Shown: one piece after another, positions 11,650 through 24,839 of the stretch
How positions within the stretch are numbered: the stretch's first letter is position 1
Layout of the letters: each line of letters begins with the position of its first letter
Assembly: GCF_002775205.1 (NCBI RefSeq)
Contig: NC_036453.1
Location: forward strand, 17,917,594 to 17,981,593
Length of the DNA: 64,000 nt
DNA from: Xiphophorus maculatus
Lineage: Eukaryota > Chordata > Actinopteri > Cyprinodontiformes > Poeciliidae
Direction of reading: 5' to 3'
The notes under the pieces: generated by a model
Seen by the model: only the letters and a program-made list of their open reading frames with translations
Databases searched by the model: none
Told to the model about the DNA's origin: nothing
Position numbers and translations under genes: made by a program

Positions 11650-14600
11650 ATGGGGGCTTCTAGCAACTGGAGCTGGTATGCTGCACTCTTGTGGCTCCTC
11701 AGTTTCGGTAAGGAACTTATAATTAACATGCAATACCTGCATTTTGTTTATAACTCCAGATTTTCAAGAATGTCCAGGTGTCTCTCTTGTACATTTGAGT
11801 GAAATGTGTGAAATTTGTTGGATATCACCAGAGCCTAAAAGTTTATTTATACAAATTTAAAAAGTCAGATGCTGGAATTATGGAATGGTCATTATGTGCC
11901 TGTAAAATTAACATCCTTGATTTAAATACAAAAAAAGTTAGTATAAGGTTCTAACATATTTAACCGGATAAAAGTTTATTTATTCAGTGAACATTACTGT
12001 TGAAATACTGAAGATTACAGTTTCCTGGTAAATCTATGAATGCACCAGTTTCAATTGTTTTTGGCAATCGATCACTAATGATAATATTAATAGTAAATAA
12101 CATTATTATTATTACTAACTTTTATATAAAAAGAATTTTGAAGTGCAAATGTTTAATAAATTAGCTATGTATGTGTATGTACAGTGTATATATATATATA
12201 TATATATATACATATATATACAGTATATGTATATATATTAGAGAAACTGAAAAAGTAACAAATACATAAATAAATAATAAAATGACAACAAGAATTAATA
12301 TAGGAAATATTTCACTGTTTTACTTCAATGTTATAGACTAAAGTGTTTATATTATATACTGTACACTCTTGTCTCTAGTGGGGTCAGGAGATGCTGGTGT
12401 CTATCTCCAGCGAACGTTTCGGGTGAGAGGTGGGGTACAACCTGGACAGGTCGCAGGGCAACACAGAGATAAACAGGACAGACAACCATGTACACACACA
12501 CTCATTCCTAAGGACAATTTAGAGAAACCAATTAACTTGACAGTCATGTTTTTGGACTGTGGGAGGAAGCCAGAGTGCCTGGAGAGAACCCACACATACA
12601 CAGGGAGAACATGCAAACTCCATGCAGAAAGACCCCGGGCCGGGAATTGAACCCAGGACCTTCTTGCTGCAAGGCAACAGCTCTACCAACTGCGCCACTG
12701 TATTATATTATATTATATTATATTATATTATATTATATTATATTATATTATATTATATTATATTATATTATATTATATTATATTATATTTTATTATATTT
12801 TATTATATTATATTAGATTATATTATATTATATTATATCATATTATATTATATTATATTATATTATATTATCCATCCATCCATCCATCCATCTTCTTCCG
12901 CTTATCCGAGGTCGGGTCGCGGGGGTAGCAGCTTCAGAAGGGAGGCCCAGACTTCCCTCTCCCCGGCCACTTCTTCCAGCTCTTCCGGGGGAATCCCGAG
13001 GCGTTCCCAGGCCAGCCGAGAGACATAGTCCCTCCAGCGTGTCCTGGGTCTTCCCCGGGGCCTCCTCCCGGTGGGACGTGCCCGGAACACCTCACCAGGG
13101 AGGCGTCCAGGAGGCATCCTGACCAGATGCCCGAGCCACCTCAACTGGCTCCTCTCGATGTGAAGGAGCAGCGGCTCTACTCTGAGTCCCTCCCGGATGA
13201 CTGAGCTTCTCACCCTATCTCTAAGGGAGAGCCCAGACACCCTACGGAGAAAACCCATTTCGGCCGCTTGTATCCGCGATCTCGTTCTTTCGGTCATGAC
13301 CCAAAGCTCATGACCATAGATGAGGGTGGGAACGTAGATCGACCGGTAAATCGAGAGCTTCGCTTTTTGGCTCAGCTCTCTCTTCACCACGACGGACCGG
13401 TACAGCGCCCGCTTGACAGCAGACGCTGCGCCAATCCGCCTGTCGACCTCCCGCTCCCTTCTTCCCCCATTCGTGAACAAGATCCCGAGATACTTAAACT
13501 CCTCCACTTGGGGCAGGACACCCCCCCTGACCCGGAGAAGGCACTCTACCCTTTTCCGGCTCAAGACCATGGCCTCGGATTTGGAGGCACTGATCCCCAT
13601 CCCGGCCGCTTCACACTCGGCTGCGAACCGCTCCAGCGAGAGCTGCAGATCATGATCTGATGAAGCCAAAAGGACCACATCGTCTGCGAAAAGCAGAGAT
13701 GAGATCCTAAGGCCACCAAATCGGACCCCCTCAACACCTTGGCTGCGCCTAGAAATTCTGTCCATGAAAGTGATGAACAGAATCGGTGACAAAGGGCAGC
13801 CCTGGCGGAGTCCAACTCTCACCGGAAACGAGCCCGACTTACTGCCGGCAATGCGGACCAGACTCTGACACCGGTCATACAGGGACCTGACAGCCCATAT
13901 CAAAGGGCCCGGTACCCCATACTCCCGGAGAACCCCCCACAGGGCTCCCCGAGGGACACGGTCGAACGCCTTCTCCAAGTCCACAAAACACATGTAGACT
14001 GGTTGGGCGAACTCCCATGCACCCTCCAGGACCCTGCCGAGGGTGTAGAGCTGGTCCAGTGTTCCACGACCAGGACGAAAACCACACTGCTCTTCCTGGA
14101 TCCGAGGTTCGACTATCCGACGGACCCTCCTCTCCAGGACCCCTGAATAGACCTTGCCAGGGAGGCTTAAGAGTGTGACCCCTCTATAATTGGAGCACAC
14201 CCTCCGGTCCCCCTTTTTGAACAGGGGGACCACCACCCCAGTCTGCCAATCCAGGGGAACTGCCCCCGATGTCCATGCGACATTGCAGAGTCGCGTCAAC
14301 CAACACAACCCCACAACATCCAGAGCCTTAAGGAACTCCGGGCGGATCTCATCCACCCCCAGGGCCCTGCCACCGAGGAGCTTTTTAACCACCTCGGTGA
14401 CCTCGTCCCCAGAGATTGGAGAGCCCAACCCAGAGTCCCCAGGCTCCGCTTCCTCAGTGGAAGGCATGTTGGTGGGATTGAGGAGGTCTTCGAAGTACTC
14501 CGCCCACCGGCCCACAACGTCCCGAGTAGAGGTCAGCAGCACACCATCCCCACTATAAACAGTGTTGGTGCTGCACCGCTTCCCCCCCTGAGACGCCGGA

Positions 14601-17600
14601 TGGTGGACCAGAATCGCCTCGAAGCCGTACGGAAGTCTTTCTCCATGGCCTCTCCAAACTCCTCCCACGCCCGAGTTTTTGCCTCAGCAACCGCCCGAGC
14701 CGCATGCCGCTTCGCCCGCCGGTACCCATCAGCTGCTTCCGGAGTCCCACAGGCCAAAAAGGCCCGATAGGACTCCTTCTTCAGCCTGACGGCATCCCTC
14801 ACCGAAGGTGTCCACCAGCGGGTTCGAGGGTTGCCGCCGCGACAGGCACCGACAACCTTGCGGCCACAGCTCCGATCGGCCGCCTCGACAATGGAGGCAC
14901 GGAACACGGTCCACTCAGACTCCATGTCCCCCACCTCCCCCGGGACGTGTTCGAAGTTTTGCCGGAGATGGGAGTTAAAGCTCCGTCTCACAGGGGATTC
15001 CGCCAGACGTTCCCAGCAGACCCTCACAACACGTTTGGGCCTGCCAGGTCTGACCGGCTTTCGCCCCCACCACCGGAGCCAACTCACCACCAGGTAGTGG
15101 TCAGTGGACAGCTCCGCACCTCTCTTCACCCGAGTGTCCAAGACATACGGCCGCAGATCCGATGAAACGATGACAAAGTCGATCATCGAACTGCGGCCTA
15201 GGGTGTCCTGGTGCCAAGTGCACATATGGACACCCTTATGCTTGAACATGGTGTTCGTTATGGACAATCCATGGCGAGCACAGAAGTCCAGCAACAGAAC
15301 ACCGCTCGAGTTCAGGTCGGGCGGGCCGTTCCTCCCAACCACGCCCCTCCAGGTCTCACTGTCATTGCCCACGTGAGCGTTGAAATCCCCCAGCAGAACA
15401 AGGGAGTCCCCAGGAGGAGCACTCTCCAGTACCCCCTCTAAGGACTCCAAAAAGGGTGGGTAATCTGAACTGTCGTTCGGCCCGTAAGCACAAACGACAG
15501 TCAGAACCCGTCCCCCCACCCGTAGGCGGAGGGATGCTACCCTCTCGTTCACCGGGGTAAACCCCAACGTACAGGCGCCGAGATGGGGAGCAACAAGTAT
15601 GCCCACTCCTGCCCGACGCCTCTCACCTTGGGCAACTCCAGAGTGGAAGTATGTCCAGCCCCTCTCAAGGAGACTGGTTCCAGAACCAGAGCCGTGCGTC
15701 GAGGTGAGACCGACTATTTCTAGCTGGAACCTCTCGACCTCACGCACTAGCTCCGGCTCCTTCCCCACCAGAGAGGTGACATTCCACGTCCCAAGAGCCA
15801 GTTTCTGCAACCGAGGATCGGACCGCCAGGGTCCCCTCCCTCTGCTGCCACCCATCCCACACTGCACCCGACCCCTTTGGCCCCTCCCACGGGTGGTGGG
15901 CCCATGGGAGGGGGGGCCCATGTTTCCTCTTCGGGCTGAGCCCGGCCGGGCTCCATGGGTAAAAGCCCGGCCACCAGACGCTCGCCATCGTGCCCCCCCT
16001 CCAGGCCTGGCTCCAGAGTGGGGCCCCGGTGACCCGCGTCCGGGCGAGGGAACACCAAGTCCAAAGTTCTTGTCCATCATAAGGGGTCTATAATATAATA
16101 TTATATTATATTATATTATATTATATTATATTATATTATATTATATTATATTATATTATATTATATTATATTATATTATATTATATTATATTATATTATA
16201 TTATATTATATTATATTATATTATATTATATTATATTATGGAACTTCAAGCTCTCCTTGGATGAAAGCCATTCCACACAGTGAAGCATACACCATGTAGT
16301 TGTGTGCCTGTTTTTGTGTTTAAAAAACACAATAACTGAACCAAAAAACAAAAATGTCTGTCTGTTTGCTTAGGTGCTGAGGTTCTTTGTGATTGCACTG
16401 ACCATGATATACAAATCCAGGGAGGTAATTTTACTCTGACCAAGAAGCTGGAGAAAGGCAGCTTACTCATCTATCGCTGTAACGATGGATACTACCCATA
16501 TCCTGCTTTGACCCGTATGTGCCAGCCAAATGGCTCCTGGAAACCAGCACCCAGGAGGTTTTCACCACAGAAATGCAAACGTGAGCGACACAACTTTGAG
16601 TGATTCATAATTCACACCAGACTTCAGCAAAGTAACAACTCTGACTCCTTTTTGCTGATTTTCCTGAAGTTGTTGAATGCCCTGATCCGAATGTTATGGA
16701 GAATGGAAACGTGTCTCCTCCTGAGGTCCAGTACTTTGTGGGGAATGAAACTTCGTATGAGTGTTACTCTGGATACACATTGAGAGGATCGTCCAAACGG
16801 ATTTGCTTACCAAATGGGAAGTGGAGTGGCTCCACTCCAATCTGCAGCCGTGACTGTAAGTCTTGAGCAACATTTCATTGTTTTTTGCTTTGTTTTGTTT
16901 TGCTTACTTTTTGGGTGCATAGAGATTTTTCATATGGGACAAACCCATGTGTAAGGAGTGAATTAAATGGGTTAAGAATCAGTATTTGAGACAGGATTAG
17001 ACCTTATGATGTGATGACATCTGAAAACAAAGAAGAAGTCACCGTCCTTATTAATGCAGCTTTCAAAAATGTGCCAGCCAACAAGGATGATTAAGGTAGA
17101 AAACATGTAGATAAATGTAATAGAGAGTACACTACACCAATACATTTCAGAAAATAAGACCTCAAACCTTTTTTTTCCTTTTAGAAATAACAGTCGAGAA
17201 CTGAGTTTCATTTCTGTTTTTCCCCAGCCGGTTCTGCCTGTCCTGATCCTGGAGTCCCACCTGGAGCCTCTAGAGCAGGAAATATGTTTGGGATTGATGA
17301 CAAAGTGAGATACACCTGCAATGGCGAACTGTTTTTGGTGGGCTCTAAGGAAAGAGTGTGTCTGGAGAACGGCCAGTGGACCGGGACAGAGCCAGCATGC
17401 TACTGTAAGATTTGTTAATTTCATATTAATAGTTATTAATCAATATGTTCCTGAGGTACAGAGCTACTTTAAAATGAAGTCATCTTGATTAAATCGTCAT
17501 GTGAATGACTGCGTGAATGACTGAATACAGTGTGAAGCGCTTTAGAGTCCGCTGCACTAAATAAACCGCTATTGACCTTTTGCATGTGACGTCACGCTCT

Positions 17601-20600
17601 CCAGAACTCCGCCCACTCCACCATGGCTGCAGTCAAAATGCGCTCCTTTAAAACCAGTCTAAAAACAGACTGGTAGCCTCATATCGCTTCTATTTAGTTG
17701 ATCTCACTTTAAAAAATGGTCACAGGGCCCTGCGCGGTCGGTTGCACAAACAGACAAGGACAGAAACCAAACATGTCATTTTATCTTATAACTTTTAATG
17801 AGGAAAGATATGGCGACAACGGACAGCTGCTGTCAATAATAATGACTGTCAGCCCTCAGTGTAATCACAGATTTGCATCGAACACTTTTTACAAGGAAAG
17901 AAGATTAACGTTCATATACTTTATAAGTAAGTATGATTAAAAAGATATCAACTATGGGGAAAGTATGCGTCTAACCATTAGTAACCATGGAGACAATGCC
18001 GCATCATGCGTCATGTAGCCTAGCATGTATTAAAAAAACCTGATTAGCATCTTGTCTTTTGTACATTTTTAAGGCTGCTCCACTGTAAGGGGAAACGCTT
18101 ACCAAACATTTTATTTTTTTTGTCTGTACTTCTTTTGTTTAGGTCAACGAAACTCTTTTTTCTCCCTAGATCTTTAAATCTGCATTACTGAATTAAATTG
18201 TGTTTAATTTTGCTGCTACTTCTTTCAGATAAGCACACCTTTGATACCCCACGCGAGGTTGCAGAATCATTTGGAGGTGCGATTAAAGGCACCCTCACCA
18301 CTACACAATCTCTTAGTAAGTTCCTGGACTTCATCTTATGACAATATTTGAAACTATAACTGCAATATATTAGAAACAAATGTCTTACTTTTGTTAAACA
18401 TCACTAAGAGTGACATGACACATGGCATGACAAAAAGATATTTATTGCTAATTATTCCTGATTGCACATGTAAAACAACTGTATGAATGTGGCTCATTCA
18501 TAAAACCTCTTGTTACTCAGATGATACCCAAGAAGGGAGATTAATCAGGATTTCAAAAAGTGGGACTCTCAACATCTACATAGGTGTGGACATTTCAGAA
18601 AGCATAGAAAAAGAAGATTTTGAGAAAGCAAGAGACGCTATCATAACTCTGATTAAAAAGGTAAGGACGTCTTTAACACTAGAACTACCAAAGATTCCCA
18701 AAATGGGAATCTTCGTCCAGGTACCAGAGAGGGGCCAGTTTGGCCCTGTCCCTAGAGCTACCAGAGAGGGGCCAGTTTGGCCCTGTCCCTAGAGCTACCA
18801 GAAAGGGGCCAGCTTGGCCCTCCAAGAGAGGGTGTGAAGAGGCGCCTTTGTTATGTAAATAAGGCCATTACTATCCTGTTCCAAGGACAATCAGCGTGAA
18901 AGTTGATGTAGTGAGTTTGGCTCTCCTCCCCCCTGCTCATCTACAGGGATGCTAATTAGACCATTCAGAGTCGTCAGTTTGGCCACATTTGGATGCTAAT
19001 AACCCAGTTTGGCCCTCTCTCGGTAGTTCTAGGAAGATACCCAATTTGGCCCCTCTTGGTAGAGATAGGAATTTCTCAAAATCCTGGTAGTCCTAGTGCT
19101 AAAGAAAAAAAAAAGATGTCAGTTATAATTTTAGGAGAGCAAACAAATGTGACAAAAACCCATGAGGAATATTCCTGTCTGAAATAAAAATAACCACGAG
19201 GATGCTGATACACAAAGTGAAAACCCACACGTAAACCTGGCAGTATTTATGACTTTAAAACATTTCTTCAGCAGCAGAATCATTTAAAAGATATTCTTTT
19301 GTCCTGCACAACTGCAGGCGTTCCAAATTCACAAAATATTTACTGTACTTGCGTCGCCCCTTTTTAAAGTTGCAATGCAAAAATTGTCAGGGTGTTAGAA
19401 TAAACTCACAAAGCATTTGTTCAGTCCACAATAATGATCGGCAACATAAATTTTACTGTTCATTAAAAAAATTGGGCTAAAGACAGAGACATTTAGGTGT
19501 CATCAGCCGGTCATATTAAAAGTTTTATATTATTTTCTAATGGAAAGGTCAACTGCTTTAGAGCCCCCTCTGCCTTACGATGCGCTGAGTGTGCAGAGAC
19601 TCAGCAGCATAGTGCTTGGGCTGCAGTTATTCTATGATGGCTCTGCTGATTGCGGGTGGAGTTTAAGGGTCTGAGGATGCTCACAGGGTGAGACCACAGA
19701 CTCCTGTTGATGGGTGCTGGCAATAAATTTGCTGAGCTCTTAAAGAAGGTTAGAAACGTAGCAGTTAGTGCTACTAGGTCTGGACATTTATTCAATCTAT
19801 GAAATTAATCAAATTTCATAGATTTGATTATGAAATCAAATCTATGAAATCAAATCTAATCAAGAGATGTCTTGATTAAGACATGTCTTTGATTAACATG
19901 TCTTAATCAAAAGACATGTTATAGCACAGAGTGGACAATTTTTACATGTAAATGAGAATTTGTCTTTCTAAAAATACTCAGTTGGGTCCGATTGTGTGTG
20001 AAGCTTTTATTCAGTGCTTCCACGCACTTATAGGCTCATTTGACATACAGTCTCTTGTTCCCTTTGGCCGCCACAACAGCAGCCTATTAGAGGTAAATTT
20101 AATTATGAATTACAAATCATAATCTTGACTGATGTTCCTTGGCGCGAGGCCCTTGGCCCGTTGTCAAAGTCCGCTTCTGGAAAAGCACCCAGCTGATAAA
20201 TGGATAGCTTTCTCTATAGGATAACAACCCTAAGCAATTTAAAGTATCAGGCGTGCTGGATTAACAAAGCATTTCACAGCAATTGTTCAAGTTAACTTGT
20301 GCTCATAAAAATGTGTCCGACGTTTACACAGGACCGCCGCACCTCAACTGTTGTTGTTTTCCACAGATCGCCTCCTTCAGTGTGTCTCCAAACTACGAAA
20401 TCGTCTTCTTCTCATCTGAAATATACAGGGTCGTCAACATCCTCGATTTTTTCAATGCCAAAGTGGAACTTAATAAAGTAATAGAAGACCTGGAAAAGTT
20501 TAAAATAGAAAGTGAGTCTACCCCGAGCACAAGATAATGGTTATAAAACGGTTTTAAATACCTACCTGGACTCTGATTTAACATCTGTGTTTTTGTGGCG

Positions 20601-23600
20601 TTTGGTTTAAAGACAGAAACACTGGAACAGATTTGAACATGGTCTTCAAAACCTTTGAGAAACAGATGGCTTTTATAAAGCGACAAGCTGGAGATGAGGG
20701 ATTCAAAGCTCATCGGCATGCCCTGATCCTTTTCACAGATGGTAACAAGCCTACATCACACATATTGCTTGCAAACACACATCAACCTTCCACAGTTTAT
20801 TGATATCCTTTGTAACAAGTCTAAAAAAAATCTTATTTCATATATTTCAGTACCTTTGGCTAAAGACATAAAACTCGGTTACTGGTTTCAGGATAGATTT
20901 AAAATGTTAATAATTTCCTTTTCCTTCAGTCTTTGATCAATGCAAAAAATAAATAAAATATCTATGCATTTAAGTTCCAGGGGACTACATTTCAAGCAAA
21001 AGAACTATATAAAAAAATGTATTGGAATAAATTCTATTATTTTAAAACTTAGTCTCAGACAAGATCTCCGACAGAATGTTACGTTTTCTTGTCTTATTCA
21101 GATGTTTCTCATTTCTCTAGCCTCTAACCCTATTCTGAAAAATAATTGTGGCACCGGTGGTTTTATTTAAAAACATTATTATTTGACATCTGATTATGTT
21201 GCTGACATTTCTATGTTTCTTTTCTTGTTACTTTGTAAATCCACAACAACATTAAAATAAGATATGTTTTCACACATATTTAGGGATATCAATAAACGTA
21301 TATATATTTTTTTACATCTGAAACTTTTACGAGCAAGACCTTTTCCACAGGTGCGTATAACATGGGTGGTTCTCCTGAGCCTACTGTTGCCAGAATAAAG
21401 AACACAGTCTATATGAATCACACTGCGGAGAGAGATGACTTTCTTGGTAAGTTTAATTTAGTTTTTATTTGACTGATTAATAAAAAAATAGTGCCTAGTG
21501 TTCATGCGTTTCAAAATCTTTAATAAATCCAAAACTGAAAAGTGTTGCTTGCATTTGTATTCAACCCCTCTTGAGTCAATACTTTCAACTTCTGACAGGT
21601 TTTCCTCAAAGATCGGTCTACATTTTGCTCCTTCCATCAGTCAAGCTTCTCAGTGTCTTCTAGAAAAATACCTTTCCTTGATGCTTCAAAAGATATGAAA
21701 AAAATTAAACCCATACATAATTCTCTTCAAAATTATGCACTAATGCATGTTTGTTCGTTACACTGTTGTAAATACTGTATTATTGACCCAGGGAGGCTGA
21801 ATTATATGTTTGAGCACTTTCTAGATATTCATTTGTAATAAAAAAAGAAGAATTTAAAACAGTGTACCACTTTCTACAATTTTACAATCATGCACTATTT
21901 TGAATTGGTGCGTAAAATCTCATGAAAATACATTTTCATGAGATTTTACATTTGTTGTAATTTGATCTAATTTAAAAATGTTAAAGGGGTATGAATACTT
22001 TTGCAGGGCTCTTTGCTATCTGCAATGTAAACGAAACACAAACTTACAAAGTAACACCGTTTTGCAGACATCTATATCTTCGCCATTGGGAGTGACATCT
22101 TTGACGACGACCTGCAGCCCCTCACTGTAGGAACCGGAGGAAATCATTACTTCAGGATGTCAAAAATCGTAGAATTAAAGGAGACCTTTGATTTAATAAT
22201 TGGTGAGTCAACTTTGAAAAGGGAAAGTTGTTAAAAGCCTCTGTTTTTTTTTTTTCGTCAGCTGTGATGTGCGTGTGTTTGCGTGGGCGTGTCTGTGCGC
22301 GCGTGTGTGTGTGTGTGCGCGCGCGTGTGTGTGCGTGTCTGTGTGCGTGTGCTGGTATAGTTCCCGTATTTCTTCATTTGGCACTAATTTAGCTCAGGGA
22401 GGTAAGTGATCTTAAATGTACGGTGGCCGACAGGTGCAAATGCGCAGCAAAAGAGAAAACATGCAAACAAAAATGAAGACACCCCCGAATGAAATGCAGC
22501 AAACAAAGTGTTGAAAACGGAAGTGCTCCAGACCACTAGGGGGAGTCAAAGAAAATAGTATTCATTTCTATGGGACCAGATGCAAGATTCTTCTTCTTCT
22601 TCTTCTTCTTGGTATTTATTGGCGGTTGGCAACAAACTTACAGTAGCATTACCGCCACTTACCAGTATGGAGTGTGGTTCGAGATGGTCTATAAACTTTC
22701 ACTTTCTACCTTTTCCCTCCATTAACTCCTGATTAAACATACCCCCACACATACACACCTGCTTATATTATCCAACTTGCTTATAACTTTATATACCCCT
22801 CTTTGATATTCTTTACACATTCACACCCAACTTGCTCTACTCATACCCTATGAAATAGCTTTGTTTTTTTTAAGATACCGAATAATTATTTGAATATGTC
22901 TACTCCCGAAATCTCTCCTCAAAAATTCTATTAAATTAAACCTTTCTTTAATACCTACACATTCTCTCAGCATGCATCTTCTCTCTTCTTCATACTTACA
23001 ACACTCTAAAATAACATGCTCTATTGTTTCAGACTTCTCACAATAATCACACTTTCCAGATGCAAGATTCAGAGAGATACCTTTACTTTCTTTCAAATTT
23101 CTTTCTCTGAATCTTGCATCTGGTCCCATAGAAATGAATACTATTTTCTTTGACTCCCCCTAGTGGTCTGGAGCACTTCCGTTTTCAACACTTTTTGTTT
23201 GCTGCATTTCATTCGGGGGTGTTTGCGTCTCTCTTTTTGTTTGCTGCATTTCATTCGGGGGTGTTTGCGTCTCTCTTTTTGTTTGCTGCATTTCATTCGG
23301 GGGTGTCTTCTTTTTTGTTTGCATGTTTTCTCTTTTGCTGCGCATTTGCACCTGTCGGCCACCGTATAAATGGGGCTCTGAATGGTTCTCTAGTTTCCCA
23401 AAGTAGTCAGGAAGAGAGCTGTTTTCTTCTGATGGGGATGGATGTGATGAAGCCCCTCAGTGGACCTGAGTGGAGTCTTTTAATCTAATGCAACAGGCTC
23501 TATACTTGTTTTTTTTTTTTTTTAAATTTCCTTTACAGTTTAAATATTTATTTTAAATTTCTAAATACTGTCCCGTTTGTTTACCGTTTACGCTAACCAT

Positions 23601-24806
23601 GTATTTGTTTGTTCTGCTTATTGCAGATGAAAGCGAAGTTGTAGGTATGTGTGGCCTGCACAGGGATTATGAAACCATGGAAGATAAAGAAAGCAAAAGG
23701 AAAAGATACCCATGGTTGGCGTTTATTGTTAACACGGTGAATAATTCAGCAATTTAGTTAATTAATCATACAGCAAAATAGCATTAAAATGCCATGAAAT
23801 ATATGTGTTGCAGCACCATTTATTTATGGTTCTGTTAGAGTTATGTTCCATCTTTATTTTAGCAAAAAGTCATGCTGGTTTAACAGCATACACTTTCTCC
23901 ACTGCCTGTTCTGTACAACTTCAGGGACGAAAAGCAAAAACTTGCATCGGGTCGCTGGTGTCGCCGGACTTTGTCCTGACTGCTGCTCATTGCTTCACCT
24001 TTGGTGATTTGCCAGCGAATATAGTAGTTGAAATTGAAGATGGACTGGGCAGCAAAGGTAAATATCACTGACTTTCCTTCTCAATTTGACAAAACAAGCT
24101 TCCATTTTATCACCATTTAATATGCAGTTGCAGCCTTAGACATTTGTTATAGATTATTATACTGTCTTTGAACACAACATTGTAACTACATTTCGCCGAC
24201 TATTTGAATCAGTCAGTATAATTAATCACGGCACATGCTTAATCTTTATTTATGCAGTGAAAACTGTGAAAAGTTTCACGCTGCACCCACTGTACAACAT
24301 CACGGCCAAAGTCAAAGAAGGCGTGGCCGAGTTTTATGACTATGACTTGGCCATTATCCGACTGGAAGAACCAGTGAGGATCTCTGAATTTGTGAGGTAT
24401 TTTCACATCTTTGTCTTTAAATAATATGGCTACAGTTAGACTTTTTTTTTAAAAATTGATGTAGCAATTTTCACATTCCTGCTTCAAAAACCTGAATTTC
24501 TTTCAGACCAATATGCATACCCTGCACCCAGGAGACCAGCGACGCTCTCAACCTGGTTGGCGAGTCAACATGCAAGCAACAAGGTCTGGGGGTTTGGCTC
24601 CTGTGCTCTGCTATGCACACTTGAAATCAGGCGTAAACACTTTATGATTAGATGATAGCAATTTTAGTTAAATGGAGACATGCCTGCAGATGCATTTCAA
24701 GGCAACACCGCACTCACCCAGCTTCCTTGTGCTACATTATGGAAATCAAAAGAAGGGACTGAAAGGGAACTTTGTTTTTCTGAAGTGTAGCTTTCTTCTA
24801 AAAAAC

Positions 24807-24839
<33 letters not shown>

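Noticed and set aside
12625-12700. tRNA gene on the minus strand
   Set aside because: A- and B-box-like words are present, but the sequence continues into a SINE body and does not keep a full cloverleaf.
12559-12928. Frames rich in YYIIL on the plus strand
   Set aside because: Translation of the (TATTA)n microsatellite.
13268-13660. Plus-strand open frames opposite the Rex3 element (also 14190-14558, 14704-15165, 15599-16093)
   Set aside because: Antisense shadows of the GC-rich Rex3 coding strand, with no domain of their own.
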